DNA from: Saprospiraceae bacterium
GTDB lineage: Bacteria; Bacteroidota; Bacteroidia; Chitinophagales; Saprospiraceae
Reading direction: 5' to 3'
Length of the DNA: 64,000 nt
Assembly: GCA_020628095.1 (NCBI GenBank)
Contig: JAHDFP010000009.1
Location: forward strand, 1 to 64,000
Both the position numbers and the translations under genes were made by a program. Of this stretch, positions 1-9,203 are shown piece by piece. Positions within the stretch are counted from its first letter, which is position 1. Every line of letters starts with the position of its first letter. The notes beneath the pieces were generated by a model. It was not told where the DNA came from and ran no database searches. It was given only the letters and a program-made list of their open reading frames with translations.

Positions 1-52
1 ACCTCTAACGCATCCTAAGTATGTGTCAATAGTTTGTCAACAGCCTCATGTG

Positions 53-1168
53 TTACATGCTGGCTTTGATTCGTTCAGTAATTTCTTCTATTTTTCCTAA
101 ACCATCAAAAGTACTTACTGCGAATTCTCTTTTCATATATTCAATTGTTGGTTTGGTTAGCTCTTCAAATACTCTAATTCTCTTGTAATGTGTTTCTGGA
201 TTTTTATCATCTTCTCTTGTTGAAGTTTCTGCTCTTTTCTTGGCTCTTTTTAAAAGTTCATCAGTTGGTACTTCAATATTTATGATGTTATCTATTTCAA
301 TATCATTCGCTCGTAAAACACTAACCAAATCTTTTACTTGTGGTATTGTCCTTGGATAGCCATCCAAAATTATTCCTGAAGCATTTCTATTCTCTTCTAT
401 TAACTTGTTCAGTAATTGTTTCATAATGCCATCTGGAACAAGCTCACCTCTTTCATCATAGTCCAACATTGTTTTGCCAATTTCAGACTGCTTGTCTTTT
501 TCCATTCTAATGTGGTCACCAGTAGAAATATGAGTAAGTCCATATTGTTTTACTAATTCTTGACATTGTGTTCCTTTGCCAGAATATGGTGGACCTGTTA
601 TTACTATAAACTTCATTGATTTACTGCTTAATATTTCACTTAAAGGATACGAATTATAAACTGTATTGTCAAATTTAGATGCACTTCCTTTCTTTTTAAT
701 TCTTTGTGAGATTGTTTCTTTAACCTGATTTAAATTTTGAATTGTTTTACTAAAGTTCGGCCTCGGAAAGAATTTGGGATGCAATTTAACTGAGTCTAAT
801 AATGAATAATTTCCAGCAAGGAGTTCCAATGGAATTAGCAATACATCGTATTTGATAGATGTATAGAATTGGGATTTGTCAAAGTGACTAACTGAGTTTA
901 CAAGGTCAGATGTTTTATCAAGATGTTTATGACCAAGTAAAAAGACTTTTTCTTTATCGTATTTAATGAAATCATCTATGAGCATAAAGAATCCATTTTG
1001 CTCACTTTCTACAATTCCTGAACAAATTAGATTGGATTTAGTATTTCCATCACTAACTTCTATGATATCTCCTTTTTTCATTTTTTGCTTGCATGTAACT
1101 AGGTGATAGATGTAATCCCAGACAAGGTAGACTAAAGAAGAAGATTGATCTTCTTGTAGTGCATTCAT
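53..1168 (-). CDS. Adenylate kinase-like protein with an extra N-terminal domain
   Basis: The C-terminal half (about residues 185-371) is a nucleoside-monophosphate kinase of the adenylate kinase family. It has the P-loop GPPYSGKGTQ, the NMP-binding STGDHIR segment, the DGYPRT motif and a short LID with REDD followed by YKRIRVF. Such enzymes move phosphate between ATP and a nucleoside monophosphate. The first 180 or so residues match nothing I recognise and carry no signal peptide. Ordinary bacterial adenylate kinases are about 190-220 residues, so this is a fusion of nearly double length. The gene lies 3' of a tRNA pair on the same strand, and sampled lines read about 30-37% GC, lower than the adhesin genes beyond the tRNAs. 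The kinase fold is secure; substrate (AMP, UMP or other) and the N-terminal role are unknown. Confidence 0.85.
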   Translation of the reverse strand: MNALQEDQSSSLVYLVWDYIYHLVTCKQKMKKGDIIEVSDGNTKSNLICSGIVESEQNGFFMLIDDFIKYDKEKVFLLGHKHLDKTSDLVNSVSHFDKSQFYTSIKYDVLLIPLELLAGNYSLLDSVKLHPKFFPRPNFSKTIQNLNQVKETISQRIKKKGSASKFDNTVYNSYPLSEILSSKSMKFIVITGPPYSGKGTQCQELVKQYGLTHISTGDHIRMEKDKQSEIGKTMLDYDERGELVPDGIMKQLLNKLIEENRNASGIILDGYPRTIPQVKDLVSVLRANDIEIDNIINIEVPTDELLKRAKKRAETSTREDDKNPETHYKRIRVFEELTKPTIEYMKREFAVSTFDGLGKIEEITERIKASM

Positions 1169-1341
1169 ACATACCTTACGGAAATTGTGGAAATAGGATT
1201 AGTATAGACCAGTTTTTCAGGCCTAAAATATCTCTTTATAGGATAAGAAAATTATCTTCTCAAGAATAAATACACTAAAAGCGCAGAAAATTGTGGGTTG
1301 AGTAAGATTTGAGCTATATGATATGATCGAAAGATCTAAAG

Positions 1342-1426
1342 TACCCGGAGTCGGGGTCGAACCGACACGCTCGTAATGAGCACAGGATTTTAAGTCCTGC
1401 GTGTCTACCAATTCCACCACCCGGGC
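1342..1426 (-). tRNA. tRNA-Leu (anticodon UAA)
   Basis: Read on the minus strand this is an 85-nt class II tRNA. It has acceptor strand GCCCGGG, a D-arm containing TGGTAGACACG, anticodon stem-loop CAGGACTTAAAATCCTG with anticodon TAA, a long variable arm and the T-loop GGTTCGACCCC. The first acceptor pair is G-U. CCA is not encoded. It follows tRNA-Gly at 40 nt, and the two are probably co-transcribed. Confidence 0.97.
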
Positions 1427-1439
1427 TAATTAGGAGTGG

Positions 1440-1462
1440 TTTTTCTGTAATTAACAGAAAAA
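1440..1462 (-). other. Perfect hairpin in the tRNA-Gly/tRNA-Leu spacer
   Basis: TTTTTCTGT and ACAGAAAAA form a 9-bp perfect stem with a 5-nt AATTA loop inside the 40-nt spacer between the two tRNAs. It could act as a processing signal or a partial terminator; the sequence alone does not decide. Confidence 0.5.
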
Positions 1463-1466
1463 AGAG

Positions 1467-1539
<73 letters not shown>

Positions 1540-1575
1540 ATAATAAATACTTAACCTCTTTTAGCTAAGGGAGTG

Positions 1576-1606
1576 CAAATATAGTACACCTTACAACAAA
1601 AACAAA
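1576..1606 (-). promoter_or_regulatory. Bacteroidota-type promoter for the tRNA pair
   Basis: On the minus strand TTTG (1606-1603) is followed after exactly 19 nt by TATATTTG (1583-1576). This fits the known primary-sigma consensus of Bacteroidota (-33 TTTG, -7 TAnnTTTG, spacing about 19-21). The box ends 36 nt upstream of the tRNA-Gly 5' end, leaving a short leader. Confidence 0.85.
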
Positions 1607-1815
1607 GACATATATTTCACAAATAATGCAGCATTTCGATCTTATTATCTTTTTATTGAAGATTGTCTATCCCTAAGGACATTTTTATTATCTTAATCAA
1701 AAGTTAAGGTCGCAGCGTAAAAATTATTCCAATCGTTTACCTATTATTACTTTTCGATTCTTTGCAGTATTAATCCCTATTATTTGATGATATTATTAAC
1801 GTAATAACACCTGTT

Positions 1816-2814
1816 ATGTATAGATTTTTATTGGCTATACTCTTTATGATATATCTGGCTAAGCCTCATGCTACAGGGCAGGATATACATTATTCTCAGT
1901 TTTTTAACTCTCCACTCAATCTTAATCCAGCATTGACGGGACAGTTTAATGGTAATATGAGGATACACGCCAATTATAAGAAACAATGGGCGTCTGTACC
2001 TGTAGATTATCAGAGTGCTGATGTGGGTATAGATTTCAAGTTTTATAAGAATAACCGCAATAATTATTTGGGCATCGGCGCGCTACTCAATTATGATCGT
2101 GCTGGAGACCTTAATCTTGGGATGACAGGTATCAATGGATTCTTGTCCTATGCACTCAAGATGTCCGAGGGCAAGTATCTCACGCCTGGTGTCAATGTTG
2201 CCTTCACTCAGAGGAGCTATGATGCCACCAGCGCCCTGACGGGTAATCAATGGAATGGGCGGACCTTTGATCCATCTATTGCACCAGAGTTCGTCGGAGC
2301 GGATAGAACGACATATCTAGACATCGGTGTAGGGCTTAATTATAGAGGACAAAAGCACTATAGAAAGCATATAGATCTGGGCATCGGGCTTTATCACATT
2401 ATCAGTCCGACAGACCAGTTTTCGAGCATAGATATTCAGTCCAAAAGACCGATGCGCATGACCATCTACGGTATGCTTAATCAGAAAGTCGCTAATAAGT
2501 TAGACCTAATTCTTAATGGTCTCTACCATAAGCAGGATGCCTACAGAGAAATAGTCGGCAACCTACAAGGAAAGCTATATCTCAACAAGAACCTGAATAG
2601 TGCCTTATATCTGGGCATCGGCTATAGATGGGAAGATGCGTGGTATCCGATGGTCGCCTTAGAAATAGGTCGGATATATGCCGCTTTATCCTATGATAGG
2701 ACGATCTCTGATTGGCAGGCGGCTAATAATGGAGATGGCGGACCAGAACTGAGCATTAGATATATTATAGCGAAGATCCCAGAGGGGCCCTTTAAGCCTT
2801 GCCTGATCTACTAA
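1816..2814 (+). CDS. PorP/SprF family outer-membrane protein (T9SS partner)
   Basis: This 332-residue protein has a signal peptide (about residues 1-21, ending before QDIHYSQFF). The mature start, HYSQFFNSPLNLNPALTG, is the hallmark of the PorP/SprF family. The rest is alternating short beta strands of an outer-membrane barrel. Members such as SprF are needed for export or surface attachment of particular large T9SS cargo like SprB. The gene opens a three-gene same-strand cluster, with 20 bp to the next reading frame and a type B cargo third, so it is probably the dedicated partner of that cargo. Family assignment is firm; the partnership is inferred from gene order. Confidence 0.93.
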   Translation: MYRFLLAILFMIYLAKPHATGQDIHYSQFFNSPLNLNPALTGQFNGNMRIHANYKKQWASVPVDYQSADVGIDFKFYKNNRNNYLGIGALLNYDRAGDLNLGMTGINGFLSYALKMSEGKYLTPGVNVAFTQRSYDATSALTGNQWNGRTFDPSIAPEFVGADRTTYLDIGVGLNYRGQKHYRKHIDLGIGLYHIISPTDQFSSIDIQSKRPMRMTIYGMLNQKVANKLDLILNGLYHKQDAYREIVGNLQGKLYLNKNLNSALYLGIGYRWEDAWYPMVALEIGRIYAALSYDRTISDWQAANNGDGGPELSIRYIIAKIPEGPFKPCLIY

Positions 2815-2834
2815 CCCATTTCTTTCTTTTATAA

Positions 2835-5264
2835 ATGTATAACATGACTAGATTAATATATGTGCTCCTAATAATGGGTTTTGCAGGGCATCTGAGTGGA
2901 CAATACTATTCTTACAAACAACTTATAGACCATGCGGATGCTTCATACGAAAAGTCCAATTATATAGAGGCGATGAAATATTATACTCTGGCAGAAGAGC
3001 AAAATGATCTTGATGAAGAGTCTATTTATAATTATGCGGAATCCGCTTATAAGACCTATTCTCTTGACCTCGCAACAGAGATGTACACTAAATATATAGA
3101 GGACGAACCAGCACCCGATGTGGCTCATCATGTCAGATATAAGATGGCGAATATCCACTTGCTGAAAGGTCACTACCAAAACGCCTTGACGGATTTTGAT
3201 CTTTTCTTATCAGAATATTCTGAGGTCGATAGCACGTTGACTAAAGAGGTCATATTCCTTAAGTCGTCTGCGGAGTGGGCGATCAAGCAACCCATGATAA
3301 GTGATTATGATAAGTTCTTTCCAGTGGATGAGGTCAATAGTCCGTACTCCGAGCACGCGCCTCAGATGGTCGACGATCAGATATATTATAGTGCACTGCG
3401 ATATAGAGACGAAGACATAGGCTATGATCTTAATTCTCAAATAGTAAAAGGCCAAGATGTGGTCAAGATCGGCGGATTATCAAAAAAGAAGATGATATCT
3501 CATCCGTCACTTTCTGCTGATGGGAAGCTATTGTTTTTTACTCTAGGCGAATATGTGGATACGGAAAAAATCAGATGCGAAATATATTATTCGCGCAGAG
3601 ATGGGTCGGGGCACTTTACCTCCGCCGTCAGATTACCAGATAATATCAATAACCCACAATGGACAACGACACATCCACATATTGTCGTAGAATCCGATGG
3701 TGCTTATACTTTATATTTTGCTTCAGATAGATATGGGACTCAGGGCGGTCTTGATATATGGAAGGTGTCGGTGAGCGAGGGTATGGATTTCGATGCACCA
3801 CTTAATCTGAAAGGATTGAATACAGAGAAAGATGATGTTTCTCCTTTCTATGATAAAGAAAAAGAAATAATCTATTTCAGCAGTATGGGAAGATTAGGTT
3901 TTGGGGGATATGATGTATATCAGGCGGAAGTCACTGGTGATGGTTTTGGAGAGATAGAGAACTTAGGAGCTCAGGTGAACTCACCTAATAATGACCTTTA
4001 CTTTTCTCTGAGTGAAGATGGTAGCACGGCACTATTAGCTTCTAATAGACCAGGTTCCCAATACTTAGATTCCAAATTTGAGACTTGTTGTTATGACATA
4101 TATAAAGGATATACCAAGGCTTGCAAGGTAGACTTTGAACTTATAACGGTGGATGCCATAAGTAATGCGCCGATCGGCATGACGACGGTTACTTTTTATG
4201 ACAAAAAGAACAATGAAGTTATACTGACAACACCTATAGATTCTTCCAGTCAGGTTATTCAATTACCATGCGATAAAGACCTAGAAGTCAAAGTGGAAAA
4301 ACCAGGATATGAAACTTCCACAATAGACTTAGGCAGAATCGAGGGCATCGCTGGAGATGAAAATAAGATCAGCCGTACCATCGCATTGAAGCCATTGGAA
4401 TACCAGCTGCAACTAAAGGTCATAGAGGTGAACACCAATGGTCCTCTGACTAATACAGATATCTATCTGACAGAATTAGGTACTAATCAAGTTATCGAAA
4501 GACTGAATAATGCAAGTCACGAAATATCTTTTCCTATAGAGCCTAATAAAAAATACTTATTAGAGGTGAATAAAGAGGGTTATAAGGAAACGATAATCGA
4601 GTTTACTTCGGGTACTGAGGAAAGTATAGTAGAAAGGGTGGCCGCCTTGCGCTTGTTAGATGTCGTAGAGAAAGCTGTGATCTCCCTCGAAAACTCTATA
4701 CCTGTCAGTTTATACTTTGATAATGATCAACCAGATAGCGGAACCTTAAGCACGTCGTCTACAGTCAATTATACGCAGTCGTACAACAAATATTATGATA
4801 GAAAAGAGAAGTTCCGACAAGTATATCTCTCTAAGTTTTCCAAAGAAGATCAGGTGATAGCCAATAACGATTTAGAGTCTCTTTTTGAGTCAGATATAAA
4901 AGGTGGATATAATAACTATGAGAAATTCAAAAAGCAATTGCTCTTGGTATTAGAAAATGGTCAGGAAGCCAATATCTACCTCAGAGGATTTGCTAGTCCA
5001 GTGGCAGCGAGTGATTATAATACGGCCTTAGGTAGACGACGTATAGATAGTGTGCGTAAGGAGTTTTATCAATGGAGAAGTGGTGTGTTAGTTAAGTATA
5101 TAGATTCTGGTCAGCTTAAGATAACGGAAAGATCATTTGGTGAGACGACCTCTCCGACGCATGTGAGCGATAATATAAATAGTCCTGCACAGTCTATATA
5201 TAGTCCAGAAGCAAGTCGAGAGCGAAGAGTCGAAATTGACGAAATTCAATTCAATAAAAATTAA
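2835..5264 (+). CDS. TPR-PD40-OmpA-like envelope protein
   Basis: This 809-residue exported protein probably has its signal peptide starting at the second Met (2844, MTRLIYVLLIMGFAG). Visible parts in order are TPR-like helices (about 30-150), WD40/PD40-type beta-propeller blades (about 170-420, with the repeated LYFASDR, IYFSSMG and ALLASNRPG phrases), two carboxypeptidase-regulatory-like or CNA-B-like beta domains (about 430-600), and a C-terminal OmpA-like domain (LGRRRIDSV near 735, ending ERRVEI). Proteins of this build accompany PorP/SprF genes and anchor envelope machinery to peptidoglycan. The OmpA-like part is divergent, so real peptidoglycan binding is uncertain. Confidence 0.88.
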   Translation: MYNMTRLIYVLLIMGFAGHLSGQYYSYKQLIDHADASYEKSNYIEAMKYYTLAEEQNDLDEESIYNYAESAYKTYSLDLATEMYTKYIEDEPAPDVAHHVRYKMANIHLLKGHYQNALTDFDLFLSEYSEVDSTLTKEVIFLKSSAEWAIKQPMISDYDKFFPVDEVNSPYSEHAPQMVDDQIYYSALRYRDEDIGYDLNSQIVKGQDVVKIGGLSKKKMISHPSLSADGKLLFFTLGEYVDTEKIRCEIYYSRRDGSGHFTSAVRLPDNINNPQWTTTHPHIVVESDGAYTLYFASDRYGTQGGLDIWKVSVSEGMDFDAPLNLKGLNTEKDDVSPFYDKEKEIIYFSSMGRLGFGGYDVYQAEVTGDGFGEIENLGAQVNSPNNDLYFSLSEDGSTALLASNRPGSQYLDSKFETCCYDIYKGYTKACKVDFELITVDAISNAPIGMTTVTFYDKKNNEVILTTPIDSSSQVIQLPCDKDLEVKVEKPGYETSTIDLGRIEGIAGDENKISRTIALKPLEYQLQLKVIEVNTNGPLTNTDIYLTELGTNQVIERLNNASHEISFPIEPNKKYLLEVNKEGYKETIIEFTSGTEESIVERVAALRLLDVVEKAVISLENSIPVSLYFDNDQPDSGTLSTSSTVNYTQSYNKYYDRKEKFRQVYLSKFSKEDQVIANNDLESLFESDIKGGYNNYEKFKKQLLLVLENGQEANIYLRGFASPVAASDYNTALGRRRIDSVRKEFYQWRSGVLVKYIDSGQLKITERSFGETTSPTHVSDNINSPAQSIYSPEASRERRVEIDEIQFNKN

Positions 5265-5274
5265 AACTGACATC

Positions 5275-8200
5275 ATGTGTAAATTATATAAAAGTCTACT
5301 TCTCGTAATTTCGATATTGGTCTCAGTCATAGAATTAAGTGCCACGCACGTGGCGGGAGGTAGTATGAGTTACCGTTGTTTGGGTAATGATCGTTACGAG
5401 GTCAAGTTAGAGTTTAGAAGGGATTGTTTTAATGGTGCTGATAATGCGCAGTTTGATTCCTTAGCCAGTGTCTTCATATATAATCGGAACCAATTGGTAT
5501 TGACGCTAGATGGAGACGGAATAATCGAGATACCCTTCATGGGAGATGATACGCTCAACGAAATATTAACCAGTGAATGTAATGTCATCGGTGGGGATGT
5601 ATGTGTACAGACGACCACTTATATGGATACCATTATATTACCACCGATAGAAGACGGTTATATTCTGGCATATCAAAGGTGCTGTCGTAACATTTCTCTT
5701 AATAATATTATAGACCCTCTCCAGACTGGAGGTACATACTGGGTGAAGATTACAGAGGCCGCTTTGGAATCCTGTAATAGTTCTCCTGCTTTTTTAGATT
5801 GGCCGGACGTCTATATATGCGTCGATGATACGCTACGGTTCGACCATAGCGCATTTGATGCAGATGGGGACTCATTGGTATATTATATGTGTGCGCCGTC
5901 CATCGGTGCAACAGAGCAAGACCCGCAACCCAATGCTGCTATTCGTCAGAATCCAGGACCACCGTTTCCTTCTGTGGCATACGTCTCTGGTTTTAGCGAA
6001 AATAATATGATGGGTGGATCACCAATAAGTATAGATGAGAATACAGGTCAGATTTTGGCTGTGCCTAATCAGGTAGGTCAATTTTTGATAGGAGTCTGTG
6101 TCAGAGAGTTTAGGGATGGGGTGTTGCTATCGGAGGTCAGGCGAGAGTTTGAGTATAATGTAAGAGTATGTGGGCGTGATCCTGTGGCAGCCGTAGAGCC
6201 TGGTGCTTTGGTACAATGTGATGGTTTGCAGGTTCAATTCGTTAATAATTCTACTTCCAATTTTTTACCTGTCGATAGTTTGGACTTTACCTGGATATTT
6301 GATTACCCAGATAACAGTTTGACCAGTAACGAGTATGAGCCCTTATTTACTTTTCCAGAATCCGGCCTGTATACAGTGGCGATGATCGTGACGGATGGAG
6401 TGTGTGTTGATACCGCATTTTCAGAAATAGGAGTTGCTGTCGTGGACGAACCCGATGCTTCCTTTGCCTATGCTTCTTTTGATTGTGATGGGACGACAGA
6501 GTTACAATTGACAAATAATACGGTGAGCGTCCAATCTACTGATTACGAATGGATCATTAATTCTTCTCAAGGTAGTGATACCGTGCGTGTCAGAGATCCT
6601 ATTGTGAATGTCGGAATAGATACGATGGTAGATGTGACGCTAAGGATATATGCGGAGTCTGGGTGCCATGATACTTTGGTTACAGAAAATATTATTCTCA
6701 ATACAATACCCCTGGGCGCTAGTTTTAACGATCAGATAATATGCAATGGTGATGATGCTGTAGTTTTTGCTACAGATATACCAAATCTTTCTGTGGATAT
6801 AAGTCCTTCGGATAATATTGTAGACGACGGCAACGGCAATTTTGTCTTCCCCAATTTTACGGGTGAGCAAGATTTCATCATAAGCCTTAGTGATGGATTT
6901 TGTTCTTTGGAAGATACGGTAACTATTATAGGAGCTGATGACCCAAGTTTTCCTTTTGAGGATATTATACAATGTGGAGAGGCTATTGTGGGATTGAATC
7001 CCGTCGGACCTGACTTTTATACTTATAACTGGGAAAGCCCTCAGGGTGTACCACTTATCAGGAATGAATCCAATCCTGCAGTCTCGCTTTCTGAGGACGG
7101 AGAGTTCTATGTAACGGTGTCTACCAGTTTGGGTTCTTCGTGTTTCTTTGTTGATACAGTGACCGTAGATGTTGTTGATTTGCCAGAGGTTAATATTTTG
7201 CCGAGTGCGCAATTTGTTTATTGTGAGAATACGGTGGTGGATATATCATTGGATAGAAATTATCCTGGGATCACATGGAAGGAATCTGGATCGGGACTTA
7301 TTATAGGAACTGGTCAGACGATTACACTATCTGACTTAGCTAATTCTTTAGAGATAGAAGTAACTGTCATGGACGAAAATGGCTGTATGAATATGGATTT
7401 TGTAGATATCCAATTCATAGAAGCACCAAGATTTAATATTGAAAATTTTTCTGATACTGAAGTATGCTCAGGTGGTAGTGCCATCATTTACGCAGACTCT
7501 GATCATCCTATCGAGTGGACCTTTGATGATGGTACGGTCGTAGGAACAGGCAATCAGATCGAACTTAGTAATCTCACCAGCGACACACGTCTGACCGCAA
7601 CGGCATCCAATGATTTGGGGTGTACTTTTACGCGTAATGTTTTTATTGAGATACTGGATAATCCGATAGTGGATTTTACAAGTTTACAAGACGTGGCTAT
7701 ATGTGATAATCAGATATTCACATTAGAACTCAATACGGACGATGAGGTGACATGGTCTTATACGGATGGAAGTGAGATAGGAAGTGGTGCGGAAATTACG
7801 ATATCAGAAATAGCTAATGATACCTCACTTTCTGTTGTAGTGACTAACGACTTTGGTTGTGCTACAACGGAGACATTTATTGTGGATGTAGACGATACTA
7901 TATTGCCAGAGGTAGATTTTGACGATGTAGCTGGTCTTGCGACTTGCATAGGATCTGGGATAGAATTAGAGTTGAACAGTATGGATTCTGTAATATGGTA
8001 TGATGAGTTAGGTAATGTGCTCGGTACTGGTGCGCAACTCGTTATTGACTCATTATCACAACCGACTGTCTATCAGGTAGAAGTCATAGATGACAGACGT
8101 TGCAATGCCCGGGATACTTTTATGGTTGATATTTTCGAAGATATTGGTTTGGATATAGAGTTTGGTCAAGATACTATAAATTATTGTCAGGGGTCGGATG

Positions 8201-9150
8201 TTAGTATTATAGTACAATCAAGCATACCTAATCTTAATATAGAGTGGCTTGTCGCCAATGATGTCATCGGCACAGGTATCGCTTTATCTGGATATAATCC
8301 CGTGGGTGATGTCACACTGATCTCTATGGCATCGGATAACTTTGGATGTGTGGATAGTGATACGGTCGTATTACAAGAATCCATCATCGATGCAGAAATA
8401 TTAGGTAATCAATTTGTTTGTTTTGGTGATGAAGTAGAGCTGCAGTTTAGAGCAGTATCGTCAGATGGTTACTCCTTAGATTGGAATCCAAAAGATGATA
8501 TTGTATCTGATGACGGCGACATAATCACAGTCGCACCTCAAGAAACAACTACTTATACGGCTAACTATGTCAAAACAGATGGCTGTCAGAATATACTTAA
8601 CTATACGGTCGAGGTAGATGGATTTTTTGACGGTCTTATGGCAGATGCGAGTCCTCAAGAAATACTCTTGGGTCAGTCTACAGATTTATTTACAGACCAA
8701 AATCCTGACTATAACTATGTATGGAGCCCATCGGAATCATTAGATGATGCATTGACCGCAGAGCCCGTCGCAACTCCTGATGTGACGACCATATACACAG
8801 TGCAGGTCACAGATGACAATGGATGCATAGAATCAGATACGGTAGAAGTCCGTGTGGTACAACCGACGTGTGACGATAGTGATATTTTCGTCCCTAATAT
8901 GTTTACTCCTAATGGTGATCTATTCAATGACACATGGAGGATAGAATCTAACTTTCTGGACGAGTTCGAATTGCATGTGTATGATCGCTGGGGAGAAGAA
9001 GTCTTCGAGAGTACGGATCAAGATATAGAATGGGATGGTTCTTATAACAACAAAGAACTAGAGCCTGATGTCTATGGTTACTATTTGCGCGCAGTTTGTA
9101 TTAATGGATTGGAGTATGAGAAGCAAGGGAATGTGACCATTGTGCGATAA
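5275..9150 (+). CDS. Large Ig-like surface protein with T9SS type B sorting domain
   Basis: I chose ATG 5275 over an upstream in-frame start at 5236 because it gives a clean signal peptide (MCKLYKSLLLVISILVSV) and avoids overlapping the previous gene. The protein is about 1291 residues. It begins with the THVAGGSMSYRCLGNDRYEV domain seen at the start of many gliding-associated proteins, followed by a PKD-like segment (FTWIFDYPD). Then come roughly eight Ig-like repeats of about 80-95 residues, each with C-G or C-N-G cysteine sites and G-T-G turns. The last 90 residues (FVPNMFTPNGD, YDRWGEEVFES, WDGSYNN, DVYGYYLRA) are the gliding-motility-associated type B sorting domain. It is probably a cell-surface adhesin handled by the PorP/SprF protein at the start of the cluster. 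Confidence 0.92.
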   Translation: MCKLYKSLLLVISILVSVIELSATHVAGGSMSYRCLGNDRYEVKLEFRRDCFNGADNAQFDSLASVFIYNRNQLVLTLDGDGIIEIPFMGDDTLNEILTSECNVIGGDVCVQTTTYMDTIILPPIEDGYILAYQRCCRNISLNNIIDPLQTGGTYWVKITEAALESCNSSPAFLDWPDVYICVDDTLRFDHSAFDADGDSLVYYMCAPSIGATEQDPQPNAAIRQNPGPPFPSVAYVSGFSENNMMGGSPISIDENTGQILAVPNQVGQFLIGVCVREFRDGVLLSEVRREFEYNVRVCGRDPVAAVEPGALVQCDGLQVQFVNNSTSNFLPVDSLDFTWIFDYPDNSLTSNEYEPLFTFPESGLYTVAMIVTDGVCVDTAFSEIGVAVVDEPDASFAYASFDCDGTTELQLTNNTVSVQSTDYEWIINSSQGSDTVRVRDPIVNVGIDTMVDVTLRIYAESGCHDTLVTENIILNTIPLGASFNDQIICNGDDAVVFATDIPNLSVDISPSDNIVDDGNGNFVFPNFTGEQDFIISLSDGFCSLEDTVTIIGADDPSFPFEDIIQCGEAIVGLNPVGPDFYTYNWESPQGVPLIRNESNPAVSLSEDGEFYVTVSTSLGSSCFFVDTVTVDVVDLPEVNILPSAQFVYCENTVVDISLDRNYPGITWKESGSGLIIGTGQTITLSDLANSLEIEVTVMDENGCMNMDFVDIQFIEAPRFNIENFSDTEVCSGGSAIIYADSDHPIEWTFDDGTVVGTGNQIELSNLTSDTRLTATASNDLGCTFTRNVFIEILDNPIVDFTSLQDVAICDNQIFTLELNTDDEVTWSYTDGSEIGSGAEITISEIANDTSLSVVVTNDFGCATTETFIVDVDDTILPEVDFDDVAGLATCIGSGIELELNSMDSVIWYDELGNVLGTGAQLVIDSLSQPTVYQVEVIDDRRCNARDTFMVDIFEDIGLDIEFGQDTINYCQGSDVSIIVQSSIPNLNIEWLVANDVIGTGIALSGYNPVGDVTLISMASDNFGCVDSDTVVLQESIIDAEILGNQFVCFGDEVELQFRAVSSDGYSLDWNPKDDIVSDDGDIITVAPQETTTYTANYVKTDGCQNILNYTVEVDGFFDGLMADASPQEILLGQSTDLFTDQNPDYNYVWSPSESLDDALTAEPVATPDVTTIYTVQVTDDNGCIESDTVEVRVVQPTCDDSDIFVPNMFTPNGDLFNDTWRIESNFLDEFELHVYDRWGEEVFESTDQDIEWDGSYNNKELEPDVYGYYLRAVCINGLEYEKQGNVTIVR

Positions 9151-9162
9151 TTATAATAAGAA

Positions 9163-9203
9163 TAGGATTTACTCTTTAGGCCCTCCCCAAAGAGTAAATC
9201 CTA
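9163..9203. terminator. Bidirectional terminator hairpin between convergent genes
   Basis: TAGGATTTACTCTTT (9163-9177) and AAAGAGTAAATCCTA (9189-9203) form a perfect 15-bp stem with an 11-nt loop. It sits between the plus-strand adhesin (stop 9150) and a minus-strand gene whose last codons and stop (9169) are inside the stem. Confidence 0.75.

Noticed and set aside
5236-5274. Upstream start for the type B adhesin
   Set aside because: It would overlap the previous gene by 29 nt and put a charged stretch before the signal peptide; ATG 5275 fits better.
6640-7212. 190-codon open frame antisense to the type B adhesin
   Set aside because: It lies wholly inside a clear coding frame, has no protein-like composition or motif, and arises from the repetitive Ig-like codons.
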